Below the pieces are notes generated by a model, which worked only from the letters and a program-made list of their open reading frames with translations, was not told the origin of the DNA and ran no database searches. Shown here one piece after another: positions 1 through 12,200 of a stretch of DNA of 64,000 nt (positions within the stretch are counted from its first letter, which is position 1; the number at the start of each line of letters is the position of its first letter). The position numbers and the translations under genes are program-made. Source of the stretch: Lepturacanthus savala (Eukaryota; Chordata; Actinopteri; Scombriformes; Trichiuridae); the NCBI GenBank assembly GCA_030544235.1, contig CM060463.1, forward strand, positions 13,705,190 to 13,769,189, in the 5' to 3' direction.

Positions 1-960
1 TGTACAAAAAAGCTTCGGCTTCAGCCATCACCTTCTGCCACAATCCGTCCTTCCCATCATTGTGTGGTTGTTTAGTGCATTACTCTTTTCAGGATTAAAC
101 TATTCATTATGGTCAAAATAAGATCTATTTATTATAACACAGAACAAAATTATTTGAGATTGAACATGAATTTAATTATTTCTATTAAAAGTGTAAATTG
201 TGGTTGTGAAAGCTATCATAGAAAAATGGCTTGTAAAATGAGAAAGACGTTGAATTGCGGTTTTTTTTTATCTTAAGAAATTCACATAGATTTGCAAAGC
301 CCAGATTTGATTTCTTCTTATAATTCACACTCCTGTTTTCACCCTGCAGCAAGAAAAGGATATACAGAACCGGATGGGGCCCTCCTCTCTCTTTCCCTCT
401 CCCCTTCGTATCTGTCGCCTTTACTGTGTTTACATTACAGACACACCCCTGACCTTCACTCAGGCCCCCTCCGCTGGCCCTAACACACACACACACACAC
501 ACACAACCCACCATTTCCACCACATACCAGAGCAATGCGCACCGCTGCGAATGAACAAATGTCATTTAAATGAATTATGAGCGCGCAACAAAAATGTGAT
601 TTTTATCGAGGAAGAAAGGCGCAAAATATCAGGAATATTTGCACGGAGGCATCGTGTAACGGAGTTGTTTAATAGTCTATTTTTAGCATACTCGGTGGTC
701 TCTCATGCATTGCAAATGTATGGCAACGTCGCCATGCAGCGGCATTGCTTCCTCAGCCTACCACTGTACTGCAGAGTAGACACACCCCTCCGATACACAC
801 GCCTCACTGCACACATTTGCAAAGTGTCAAAGAAATCATAAAACGAAACGCATAAAACCAAACGTTTTGGAGCTGGCGCGGCTCATGTCGTTATTTCAAC
901 TGCGTGATATCGAAAACAATAGTATTGCAGCGTGTTTGGAATTTCACGTAGCCTACGGTG
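1..960. other. Upstream flank of vdr, no gene seen
   Basis: AT-rich flank left of the vdr CpG island. It holds a short CA repeat at 482-505. The open frames here are short and low in complexity, with no recognisable domain or splice context. I see no gene in it. Confidence 0.5.
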
Positions 961-1245
961 CTTAAAGTCTTTGGCTGCGAGAAGAGGGGGGGGGGAAAGA
1001 ACACAAAGAGCTAGAGAGAAAACGCCTCAACAAGATGACTTCCACCAACAGAGCCGCCACGCCGCGCCGCGTCTAATGTTAGCGCGGTAATCCCCCCCCT
1101 CCCGCGCACACGCGCGCGCGCACGCGGCGGTGCATTGATTCATGGATCAGGAGCTTATAAACGGATCAGGAGACTGATCAGGAGGCAAAAAATGATGTTG
1201 CTTTAAACCTCACGCGGTCAAAGTTGTTTACCTCTTCGTTACCTC

Positions 1246-1253
1246 TGACGTCA
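1246..1253. promoter_or_regulatory. CRE (TGACGTCA)
   Basis: Perfect palindromic cAMP-response element core in the CpG island, about 20 bases from the GC box. CREB/ATF factors bind this core; use here is inferred. Confidence 0.55.
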
Positions 1254-1271
1254 CGACACACCCCTGTTTGA

Positions 1272-1283
1272 GGGGGCGGGGCC
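1272..1283 (+). promoter_or_regulatory. GC box (Sp/KLF site)
   Basis: GGGGGCGGGGCC is a consensus Sp1/KLF site, 24 bases before the CCAAT box, which is a usual promoter spacing. Confidence 0.55.
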
Positions 1284-1307
1284 TAGCGAAACGAGCGGCG
1301 GAGCGGA

Positions 1308-1312
1308 CCAAT
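1308..1312 (+). promoter_or_regulatory. CCAAT box
   Basis: CCAATCAG context matches the NF-Y preference. A second, inverted copy (ATTGG) lies at 1377-1381. The pair around the GC box supports a core promoter here. Confidence 0.5.
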
Positions 1313-1489
1313 CAGAGCGCGGCTGGGCTGGAATGTCACCAACCGCAACACGGGAGACACTCCGAGCCCAGCCGCGATTGGCTGTCGAAGGGGCTGGGGG
1401 GGAAATCCCTCTTTCCCGTAGAGGTCCCGAGGAGGTGGGCGGTGCATAACAAAAAAAAAAAAAGTAATGGCCATCTATTTGGGTCCTGA

Positions 1490-1980
1490 AGAAGGAGGGA
1501 TATTTCTCGTCGGACTACCGTAGGTGTGATTTAGTTGTCTCAGTGTTAGCGAGTGCGTTTGCCCGTCATTGATACCCACGTTGCGTTATAACCGCGTTTT
1601 TCTCCCCCGTTAATTGTCCATTGCCCGCGGCCGCAGAACGGTTAATAAGCTGGCTGAACTTGGTGCCGCGTTTTAGGGTTAAAGCAGCCAGCTAGCCCCC
1701 GCTAACGCTAGCTGCAACCAGCGCTGCTGTGTGTGTGTGTATGTGTGTGTGTGAGTGTGTGAGCCGACGTCTGGAAGGGCGTAAGTTACGAGTTTGACGT
1801 TTTCGCCCCCGAGTCTCCTCACATTTCTTGAGTTTTCGGTACAACGCGGTCTTCTCTCCTCAAAGCTGCGAGTCAACATGGAGGGGACACACTTTCCAAG
1901 AGCATGAAACAGGACGACGGACGGCCACTAAAGAGGATTAAAGGGCAGCTCGGTGTTGATGGGGGAAAAGTTGAGCTAAG
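1490..1980 (+). other. vdr: Probable non-coding exon 1 of vdr
   Basis: The CpG-rich segment downstream of the promoter boxes ends in a good donor (AAG then GTATGA at 1981). Joined to the acceptor before 16081, it gives a G at -3 and a G at +4 around the vdr ATG, a favourable start context. A nine-codon upstream ORF occupies 1878-1907 and could dampen translation. A GT-rich run sits at 1727-1762. The 5' end is not visible; 1490 is a guess after the last promoter motif. Further leader exons could intervene. Confidence 0.5.
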
Positions 1981-2960
1981 GTATGAAACTCGCAGGCACA
2001 GGAGGAATGCAAAAGTCAGAGTTGAGTTTAGTGATCAGTGCAGTTCAGCTTCAGGAACAGGTTAAGCACATTTGTTTAAATTCTGCGGTTTAAACGCCTC
2101 CATAACGTCAACTTCACTAGAAACTGTGTGTGATGATTTCAGTGAGTGTTGCTCTTGAATAGTTCAGCGTTACATAAACAGCAGCAGGTCAGGTAACGTT
2201 ACTAGGGTAAAGGCCCACTGTGTGACTTTCGACATGCCATTTTGCTTTCTGTATTGAACAGGATTTAACAACTTGGGATAAACTGAAGAGAGGTTTCAAG
2301 TCTTACCTATTGTGCAAGGGCATGCTAAAACCTCAGGTGAGACATTTTTCCCTTTTTTCTTTTGAGTCATACCTGTGTACGTGTGTATATTAATAATGTG
2401 CTGTTTTTTTAAAGGTACATCTCGAATTTGTGCTTTAACCTTATGATAAGACATAACTCTTCCTACTCTGAATTTTAAAACATTTGTGCTAACAATTTTA
2501 AGGTTTGTTACAGTCTTATGTCGCAATTATTTACTTTGGTTATTTAACATTCATTTACTTTCTACTAAGCTATTACATAATGTATGAAGCATTAATAATA
2601 ATGCTATTATACAAACTGTTATAGCAGCATGTTTATCAAGTAATACATTTAGATATTCTGAATTGTAACAGCAGTGATTAAAAACTTTCACCTGTCAAGA
2701 TGTGACCTAAATCAATGACGCTCCATATGCCAGAGGACGAGGCCTGACTTTAGGGGCTGTTTAGAAAAAGGAAATGGTTAAAAATGCTCCATTCAGGTGT
2801 GTTACTATTGAAACGAAGACAGTTTATTACAGTTAGAGAGGGAAAATACCCCCTGTAAAAATGGATATTTACTACTACCTGTTTAGTCATAGTTAATAAC
2901 ACACTGCAGTACATTTATATGTTTGTTTATATTTTTGATCTGCAGTAACAAGTGATTTTA

Positions 2961-3001
2961 CCCTGTGGGATCAATAAAGTTTCATCTTATCTCATCTCAT
3001 A
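2961..3001 (+). mobile_element. 3' tail of a truncated LINE
   Basis: The sequence around CCCTGTGGGATCAATAAAGT followed by short ATCTC-type repeats resembles the 3' tail of fish non-LTR retrotransposons. The family cannot be named from so little. It is absent at the matching place in copy B (near 4850), so it inserted after the duplication or was lost from B. Confidence 0.5.
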
Positions 3002-3820
3002 TTGCTTATATATTATGTTATATATTGTCTGGATAAACCCATAATAAAAATACTGACAAGCTGAAACTGCAGTTATGAACCAAGACACTTAATTGACTAC
3101 TCAGTGCAGTATTCAGCTTTCTTACAATTCTTACATTTTCCCTGTACGACACCGTACAATTTTTTTGAACATAGATTTATAGCTCATTATCTCAAGCTCA
3201 CATAGATCCTTGAGAGAAACATTTGATTTTGTTCGTTTTCTTTCTTTCCTTTTTTAAACACCTATAGCACTCTTCAATAATCATGGAGAACTGAGCCACT
3301 GGATGATGATAACGATGATATTGTTGAATATACCATAATCAAGAATTTAGAGCTGCTTGTCTTTTTGTGTCTTAAATATAAACAGCCCCCACTCCATGTG
3401 TCTTAGCTCATCATTAAAAGCAAATCTGAAACACAAAGGTGTACATATTCCTACCTACCTTTCCAGTGATTTAGTACTGTATTTATATGCTCATTAAACA
3501 GTTGGGCACCTGAAATATAGCAGGTAGGATGTTGTTTTTATATCAGTTGCTTCTTTGCCCAATTTTAGGAAAAAATGAATGTGGTTTTCCTTCCCAACAT
3601 CTTAGCTTACTTAACATCAATGATCACATATGTTCTGAATTTAAATGGAAATTTACAAGGGAACCTGTATTATTTGGTACAGAAAATACAGATTTTGCAG
3701 ACCCAGGGAACGATATACCACAGCTTTTGACTCTGATTAGTTTGTTAGTAGAAATAGCCATAGACTTGCAATGAGAAGTTATAAAATTGGTTTAATTCTT
3801 TGTTTGCTGTGACTGTAACA

Positions 3821-4028
3821 GGTTGTTTATGGAGCTGTGTGCTGTGGCGATGGTACAGTCCATTAGGTCTGCTATACAGTGAAATACTCCGCCCCCTCCC
3901 CCCTTTCGTGACTACAGTAATTGGTTGCTTCCTCTCACATGTTACCCTATAGAAAGAAAGAGGCCGCTGTACTTTACTGTAAAGACCCACTTGTATGTAC
4001 CTCGGTAACATGCGTGCTGTTTTCCACA
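3821..4028. promoter_or_regulatory. Conserved core of duplication copy A
   Basis: 208 bases nearly identical to 5705-5912. It holds a GC/KLF-type run (CTCCGCCCCCTCCCCCC) and an ATTGG. Read on the minus strand, these form a CCAAT box followed about 25 bases later by a GC box, an arrangement like a small promoter. The role is inferred. Confidence 0.35.
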
Positions 4029-4094
4029 TATGTTCTGTTGCGTTTGAAACTAATGAAGCATTAAATTCTCCCTAATGTCTCTGGATCCTCAATT

Positions 4095-4107
4095 ACTTCC
4101 TGTGGTT
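4095..4107 (+). promoter_or_regulatory. Composite ETS-RUNX site, copy A
   Basis: ACTTCCTGTGGTT joins an ETS core (TTCC) and a RUNX core (TGTGGT). It sits in a block unchanged between the two duplicated units. Whether it is bound is unknown. Confidence 0.4.
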
Positions 4108-4369
4108 GATGGTTTCTAGGCCAAACACATCACACAGGTAATATTTGTTGTAAGTGGACCTACAAGGCATGCGAAAGAGTTGTTATTGTAAAGAAAAATA
4201 CCTGTCACTATTTGACTTTTAGAGCAGTGAATGTATATCCTTTAATTTATTTTAGTATGTATGTATTGCATATGAATATTTTTTTACAAAATAAAAATAA
4301 TTCAGATACATTAAATTACCATAGGGAAAAAAAGTAATTCATTTCCTATATTTTATATGCATATTTTTC

Positions 4370-6250
4370 TGAATTTTAAAATTTTCGTAGGTTTCTTAGG
4401 TTTCTTCCAGAGTCCCAATTATTTAGGTTGGTATTTTAACATTCATTTCTCTTATTTCAATCTCAGAGAACTAAGGAAGTACATATTGTATGAAGAATTA
4501 TCAATATTACTCCTATTAACACTGTAATAGCAGCATGTTCAAGTGATACTTTTCCGTATTCTGAATTGTTATGTGGTAATTAAAAACTTTTGTGATGTGA
4601 ACATCACCTGTCAAGACGTGACCTAAATTAGTGATGCTCTTAGATCAGAGGATGGCTCCTGACTTGGGGGCTGTTTAATGAATCTGCTGGACTGAAAAGG
4701 AAATAGTCAAAACACTCCATTCAGGTGTGTTACTATCAAAATAGGGGCAGTGTATTTAATAGTTACAGAGGGAAAGGGCCCCTATAAAAATTAATATTAA
4801 CTACTACCTGTTAAGTTTATAATACACTGCAATATATTTCAATATTTTGCATTTATATTGTCTGGACAAACCCATAGTAAAATACTAACAAGGTAAAATT
4901 GTAGTTATCTGAACCAAGACACTTATCTGATTACTCAATGCCATATTCAGCTTTCTTGCACTGTTATACTTTCACTGTATGACACCGTACAATTATTTGA
5001 GCATGGAAGGATTTATACCTCATTATCTCAAGAACACATAGTCGCTTAGGAGCATCTGCTATTTCTTTCTTAGTTATTCCTTTTTTAAACACCTTTAAGG
5101 ACTCTTCAGTAATCATGGAGAACTGAGCCACTGGATGACGATGATGACGGTGATGATTATGATGATAATGAATATACCATCACATATTTAGAGTAGTATT
5201 TTTAAAAGTACAAGTGCAAGTATTTTTTGTGTCTTAAATATAAACAGCCTTCACTCCATGTGTCTCTGCTCATCATTCAAAGTAAATCTAAAACACAAAG
5301 GTGTACATATTCCCACCTTCCTTTGCAGTGACTTAGTACTGTATTTCTCACGCCTATCCGTTTCTGTTCCTGTAACAGTTGGACACCTGAAATATAGCAG
5401 GTAGGATGTTGTTTTTATATCAGTTGTGTCTTTGCTCGAGTTAAGGAAAAAATGAATGTGGGTTTTCCTTCCCAACATCTTAGCTTACTTAAGATCAATG
5501 ATCACATATGTTCTGAATTTAAATGGAAATTTACAAGAGAACCTGTATTATTTGGGACAGAAAATAGAGACTTTGCAGATGCAGGGAACCATATACCACG
5601 GATTTTGAGTCTGTATCAAATAAGTTTGTTAGTAGAACTAACAATGTACTTGCACTGAGATATTATGAATTTGGTTTGTTTCTTTATTGACTGTAACTGT
5701 AACAGGTTGTTTATGGAGCTGTGTGCTGTGGCGATGGTACAGTCCATTAGGTCTGCTATACAGTGAAATACTCCGCCCCCTCCCCCCTTTCGTGACTACA
5801 GTAATTGGTTGCTTCCTCTCACATGTTACCCTATAGAAAGAAAGAGGCTGCTGTACTTTACTGTAAAGACCCACTTGTATGTACCTCAGTAACATGCGTG
5901 CTGTTTTCCACATATATTCAGTTGCCTTTGAAACTAATGAAGTGTTAAGTTCTCCCTAATGTCTCTGGGTCCTCAATTACTTCCTGTGGTTGATGGTTTC
6001 TAGGCCAAACACATCACACAGGTAATATTTGTTGTAAGTGGACCTGCAAGTCATGCAGAAGACTGTCGAATATATAGGGCAGTGAATGTAACCTATATTC
6101 TGTTTTATTACTTTTTCATATTATGCAGATGCATTTATTTCAGCATATAAATATCTTGCGTAGGAATATTTTTTTTACATTTCAAAAGAATTCAGCTAGA
6201 CTTAAATTAAAATTTCAATGACAGTCATTTCTTTTATTTTATAGTTTTCA
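4370..6250. repeat. Tandem duplication, copy B
   Basis: Second unit of the intron-1 duplication, directly adjoining copy A. The core at 5705-5912 is nearly identical to 3821-4028. The following block around 5974-6046 (ETS/RUNX site included) is also unchanged over about 70 bases. Other parts contain many substitutions and indels. Confidence 0.85.
5979..5991 (+). promoter_or_regulatory. Composite ETS-RUNX site, copy B
   Basis: Same 13-base site as at 4095-4107, exactly 1884 bases downstream, retained within an otherwise diverging duplication. Confidence 0.4.
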
Positions 6251-9200
6251 GAGACATATTTTCCGAAAAGCAACACGGCATTCTATGAAGGTTATATAAC
6301 TTTGACTTGTGTGCGTTTGCACCCGTTTCACCCGCATGACCGTTGCCTGTCCGGTTCTGTCCAGTCGGTCGTGTGTGTGCTTGAGAATGTGCATTCTCTG
6401 TCAAATTCGGCATAGATATAAACAGGACTTTCGGTGTGTGTTTGAGTGGGCCTCTCCCTGCCTCGTCTCTTTCCCCTCTCCAGAGTCCAGCAAGGGGCCC
6501 AGCATAAGGGGGCAGGCTGCCGTCACTGCCTCTCTCTCCCCTTGCAGGCCAGCAGTGGGGCCGGGGCAGGGGGGGAGTGGTGCAGAGACCATAGGTTTGG
6601 ACACGGGACATGGGACCCCCCACCCCTTCCCACCCCAGTTTAGCCCATCCTGTGTGGGGCACAGGTCACCTTGTCATGTGCTATTACTGTTGCTGTAACA
6701 TGCTCCCTGTGATCGTAGGAAAAGAGCATGAGATAGACCCGTGGAGGCTGCGGGAGGGAGAATGAGAGAGGGAAGCAAAGGGACAGGACTGGACTAGTCT
6801 GCTCAGCCAGTTGTTTAGCTGCATTACAGACTCAGTTTGTCTACTTTGTTGTTGTTAGGTCACCATTGTCTCTTTTTGTCCATTGTTCTCTTTCCACTAT
6901 CTGTTCTCCCCATGTATTGTCTCTTTTTTTTTCCCCTAAAGAAATTTCTAAACATAAAGCGGATGGGATATAAGATAATTTTGTCACATATCCCAGATTA
7001 TGTTTTCTTTTCATGGTACTTGCTTTCCTCAACCCCATTTTCCCACCACTTTAATATTTGTCTTCTTCACCCTCTTTTCTGCAATTATTGTGCTTCTACG
7101 TGTGAATTGGTCACCCGTGTGTTTCCATTGTAGCCCAGTTTTCTCTGCAGCCCGGGTCATTCCAGATCTGATTTGTTTTATGTCTCTTCTGTACTCGTAG
7201 TGACCCAGCCCGAGGTATGCAGTAAAACACATCGCCTTATGTTTTCTCCCTTCTCCCTCCAACTCTCTCCACAACTTCTTCGTCTTTTCTCTCTCTCACT
7301 CCTCCTTTATATCTTTCTCCCTCTCTCTCACTTTTTTTCCCCTTTAAGAGAAACTTTTGGCAGCATGTAACAATTTCAGAACCATTTGCAGGATTGCGTC
7401 ATGTGATGTAGAAGGAGGATGCTCATTGGACTGTCAGTGAGGGCCTCCTCCTTTCACTCAGGCGTTCCACAGCAATCCCTCTCTTTCTTCCAGTGCTGTT
7501 ATAGGTCTGGATGTGATTCTGACTCTGACTCTTGTGTGTTGGGATGTGGTCTGTAAGTTCATTGCTGACATTCTTGGGACGTGATGCCAGAGGTTTTTTA
7601 TTTCCCGCTTTCCCCTCTCTCTTTTCTGCATGTCTTTGTGCAGTTAAAATGATGCCTCCTTGAAACGTTGTCTGGATCCTCCTCTTTAACCACTTTGTTA
7701 TAACTTGCCCTGTCCTCAATCACATTTCATTTAAACACCCAGGTCCTAATGGTACCACTTAATTAGGTTTGTTAGATGGTGGGCGTCGTTGAACTTGATA
7801 TGGACTTTGATGAAAGTTAATCTAACATCTGGGCTGCGCTCCAAATCTTTTTTACATCTGAAGTCTCACTTAGGTGTTTTCTGGTAAGTAACAGGGCACC
7901 TGACAAGGAAAACCAATGGCCACTTTCCTGTTTGGTAATCATATACTTAGACAATGGTGCAGCTGGAAACGACATAGCGAGTAGAACAGAAGGAAATAAG
8001 CTACCTTATGAGTGGTGTTGGCATCCTGCCAAGGTCCACCTTGGCACTTATCCCTTCATGAATATCTCGCAGCAGCTCACTCCCCTTAGTTACAGTAACT
8101 GCAGCAAGAATACACAGATTTTTGAATGATATAATTTCTAAGGTAAGCATCATCATGCAACGTCTGCATTGAGTGTTACTATTTCTCATATTAGCTTATT
8201 ACAAGCCACTAGGTTCTGTTTCTCAGGTTCACACCATCTGCAGTTGAGTACTGAGTGACATGTAATTAGAAAGTGCAAGTTAATAGTATCCATTTGGGAA
8301 ACAAGGATGCAGATGGTGCAATCAGTTTATGTTGATAAATCGGTTATGTCATCTTCTGAGGATATTATGCAAATGGATGGGATATTCCATCAACTTCATT
8401 GCGGGTTAAAAACTCACGAGGTGTTCATTTGTGAATATTTAATCACTTAAGTTTTATGAGGTACGGGTTAGGCCCTTTTGTTTACGGTTGTGTGACCGTT
8501 ATGAGTGTTTTCCAGATATGTTACTTTTAATTCATTCTACACCTCCAACAGCAATAGACCATTTATCTGAATAAAATAGGTTACATATTAGGCACATTTC
8601 CAGGACTATATTTATAATCTGGGACTCTACAGAAATATCTTTGCAGGATATACGGTTCAGCCTCTGTCTAAAACTGGCCATTTTACCTCTGGTCCCTCTA
8701 AGATATCTGTTCTAATTGGTCAGCTGGAAGCTATGTCAGAACCGACTTCTGGATACTCGAGAGGCTACATCCACAAACCATGAAACATGTTATCCTGTTG
8801 TAGTAGGAGTTCACTGTGTTTAATGGTTCTTTTGTAACTTCTCAAATACATCTGAACAAGCCACAATCCAATCTAAAATATGAGGGTGGACAGTGGAAAC
8901 AACCCATGGAAAACCTTAGCAACGAAAGCTACAAAACGGATGGATGTTTATGAGCATGCTCTGCAAGCAGACGTCAGCTCGTCCGCAAGGTAGAAAAAAA
9001 TGTTGCAAATGAAGCATTCAGAGTAGTTTGAAGTCTGAGCTTTTGAGTTGCAGGGAGCTTTTCTACCTGTTAACCTCAAGTTTTGGAACTTTGACCATGT
9101 TTAACATAGATATTTGACATCATGACTGTATAAATAACATGACAAAAGCACATTAAAGTGGAATTGAAGGGTTGTTAATAGCAACATTACTGCCTCTGTC

Positions 9201-12200
9201 CAGTTTCTCTTAAAAGACATTCCACTTTACCAACCTTCACCTAGATTTAAAGAATAAGAAGCCTTAGGTCTCCACACATTTTTCAGTTTTTGAAATCGGT
9301 CCAGTAATGGCTTCAAATACAGCATATCTGCAACGTAATGTTTCAGACGTTAGAGAGGCAGAGAGCACCGCTTCCAAATGCTTTGTGACGTATTTGACAT
9401 CTAAAAGTCACAAAGCAGTAGGAAGCTGCAGAGGAGATCCCACACAGATAAACATTGGGCAGATGTCTGAATTTTTGGTCTTTCGTTCATTGGAGAAAAT
9501 TCTAAAAACGGGTTTTAACATCCAAAAACGATGACTTATGCTTTAAGGCTTGTGTAGACCGTGTGATGTCTTCAATTCCAACCTGGGACCAGTTAAAATG
9601 TCAGTCCCTGGATTATGAGACACATGCGTGTCATTTCAGCCATGATGTGAATAAATCAAAGGAGGAAAAGATGAGTCACTGCTCCACTGCATGCTAAGTA
9701 GCACTTGTTCTCCCTCGGCTAGTTTGTTGGGTTAAAAGAAGGGGGAAACTCCCTAGCCTCTCCTTTGGCTACACCAGCAAAATTGGGGTAATGTCTTTAT
9801 TTTGCAGCTTTCACCACCCAGTTAAAATGAGAAGCTTCAGTTTGTGGTGTAGCACATAATTACAGCAGGCCTCATCTCTTGCTCATCGCCCACTGCTGCA
9901 GTGTCTCTGAAATTCCAGTCTTCTTCTTTATCTTCATCATTGATCAGTCAAATGATATTATGATCACTGTTACAACCGTCATCCTCATCATCATGGGATG
10001 TAGGAAATGGTGATGGAAATTTTCACAATTTTTTTTTTTTTTTTACATTCAAGAAAGTAATGTGAAATAAACTGTAAAAAGTAATCATTAGTTGCAGACC
10101 TAGTTTTTAAATTGTTGGATTTTGTCCAAAATCTCTAACAAACCTCAAAGGTTGAAGTGGTATTTCTCGTTGGGTGGGCAGGTGGGTGTGGTAGCTGTCA
10201 CATGTGGTCAGTCCATGTATACCAGCTCCAACACATTCAGTGCCTTGAACCAACACATTTCCAGTCCAAAAGAGTTTTGTATTAAAAAAATAATTTAATC
10301 AAAATAAATACATCAGTCTTTGTCATACAGAGAATTTATTTAGCCAGACAATTTATTGTTTTATTAGGAGATTTGAAGACATGTAATAGCAAAATCAGCT
10401 CCCTCCTTTTTTTTTTTTTTTTTTTTTAGAAATGAAAAATCAGGAACAACAGAAATAAATCATACTATAAATGTGACTCCCAACATGAAAAGCAAATTGC
10501 CTTTTCTTAAGATACTCTTAAAGATGAGGGGCTGTCAGAGATGAGTCGTTTATTTATATTTAGCCAGCAACTGAAGTGGCTTCTGACCGTGTATTTTTAG
10601 CCATCTTTTTAAATAACGACAAAAAAAGGCTGTTTGTGTTGATGGCTCCTTTCTGTGCCGCGGCTCATCCTGTGAGTTCTCGTTCATATACGCAAAAGCC
10701 AGCAGGCTACACTGGGGCTTTGTGACATAGAAAGTCTCTGTGACAAAGAGGTCACCCCTCCCTCACTGGCTGGATCTATGTATATATCTATGTTATTACT
10801 CCATCTCTCCAGCATCCCCTCCACCCTACTCCTGCCTGGTCTGCCTCGCTCGTGCATCCCTCTCTCCTCCCACACCACGCTCCCTGCTCTCTCCTGTGGG
10901 CTGGCGCTTCCTCTCTCTGATGGCGAGCAGCAAACGGCCATTCAGAGGGCAGTAAAAGAGCTAAACTGAGCTATCTGTGTAGTGAGGCGTAAGCAACACA
11001 TAAGCAGAGCGAAAACATTGTCATCCGCGTAGAGCTGAAATCAATTAGTTAATACACAGGAAATCAACCAGCAATTTTGATAATCTAAAAATTGTTTTAA
11101 TCATGTTTAATGAAACAAAGGCCAAATATATGTTGTTTTTAGCTTCTTGAATGTGGTAATATTTAGTTTATATATTACAGAAGCTGGAGGAAGTTGCATG
11201 AATCTCCAGATTCGGAATCTACGGAACAGTTGCTTTAAAGCGGAGAAATTGTTAATTACTCATTGGTTTTGTACAATGTTAAACATGCATTTTCTTTTGC
11301 TTACATCAATGTGGTTCAACTAAACACAAAGCTACGAACTCATTCATGTACACTGTTATCAGTGTTTTGAGAGAGAGGGAGCTTACGTTCAAGAAACAGC
11401 CCTAAGCAACTTAAGGAATTCTAAGTATTTTACTTAAACTAATGTTGTTGCCTTAAAGATCTAGTAGACGTCCATATTGAAGAGATTTGACTCCTTCAGC
11501 CCGTGTAAGCTTACCCCCTTCTCTTAGTCATGTGGTTAAAATGAGCTTCCTTAATTATGCTCAGAAGCTTTCCACTTCACATGGCATACATGTAACAAGC
11601 AGGGTCACTTATTGACTATGAAAGTGCATGTTTTATCCTCTATGTCCTTTATTGGAAAAAGCATGTATTTCCTTATTTCCCAAGTTGTTGTTTTTCTCCT
11701 AGAACAATTAGCATATGAAATATAAATAGTTTACAGTTTATTTAATTTCCCCATGACCACCCACTATTTTTGTCTGTGTCTGTAGTCTAGTAGTTGGTTA
11801 CGGTGTGCTTACATCAATGTCCTTGCACTAAATTCCCATTTCAAGTATTAATATTGTTCCTAGCCACACGCAGCTTTAATTTTTGTGTGAATTAAAGCTG
11901 TACATTGCACTCTTGGAAAATTTAGTTTGACCAGACAGTGATATACTATAAACTATTCATTAATAGTTTATGAAATGGATATATTAATAGGAAGGATAGT
12001 ACTTTCTCCGAAGTAGAAACTGCTTAGAGAGCTGCAGTCAAACTATTTCAGGAATTTAGAAAAAAACAAGTCCAACACTTGTTTGAGTTAAAATTTTAGC
12101 CAAAACAAATTACACTACAGACACCTTTAATAATGAAAGCATCGATAATGGTACCCAATCTAGTGTTTCAGTGTTATTATTCTGATAACTTTCACAACAT

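Larger units (their letters stand above)
960..1980 (+). promoter_or_regulatory. vdr: CpG-rich promoter region of vdr
   Basis: This stretch is far richer in CpG than the surrounding AT-rich DNA. It carries classic proximal promoter motifs: a palindromic CRE at 1246-1253, a GC box at 1272-1283, a CCAAT box at 1308-1312 and an inverted CCAAT at 1377-1381. A TATAAA occurs further upstream at 1156-1161 beside three copies of GATCAGGAG. An alternating purine-pyrimidine CG/CA tract lies at 1103-1126. The order (CRE, Sp1, NF-Y, then a donor-terminated leader exon) fits a CpG-island promoter firing to the right into vdr. Assignment to vdr rests on orientation and on the absence of another gene before the first vdr coding exon. 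Confidence 0.65.
2468..4365. repeat. Tandem duplication, copy A
   Basis: Aligns colinearly by eye with 4370-6250, at offsets of 1878-1902 and exactly 1884 in the best part. Similarity is patchy at the left and right ends but almost complete at 3821-4028, where only two bases differ from copy B, both at CpG sites. Copy A carries an extra segment with a LINE-like tail near 2961-3001 that copy B lacks. The unit matches no transposon I know and shows no terminal repeats. Confidence 0.85.

Noticed and set aside
3745..4029. Minus-strand open frame shared by both duplicated units (also 5638-5913)
   Set aside because: Both copies stay open, but the only two core differences change amino acids, and no domain, splice context or homologue is recognised. 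The DNA itself is conserved, which fits a regulatory element better.
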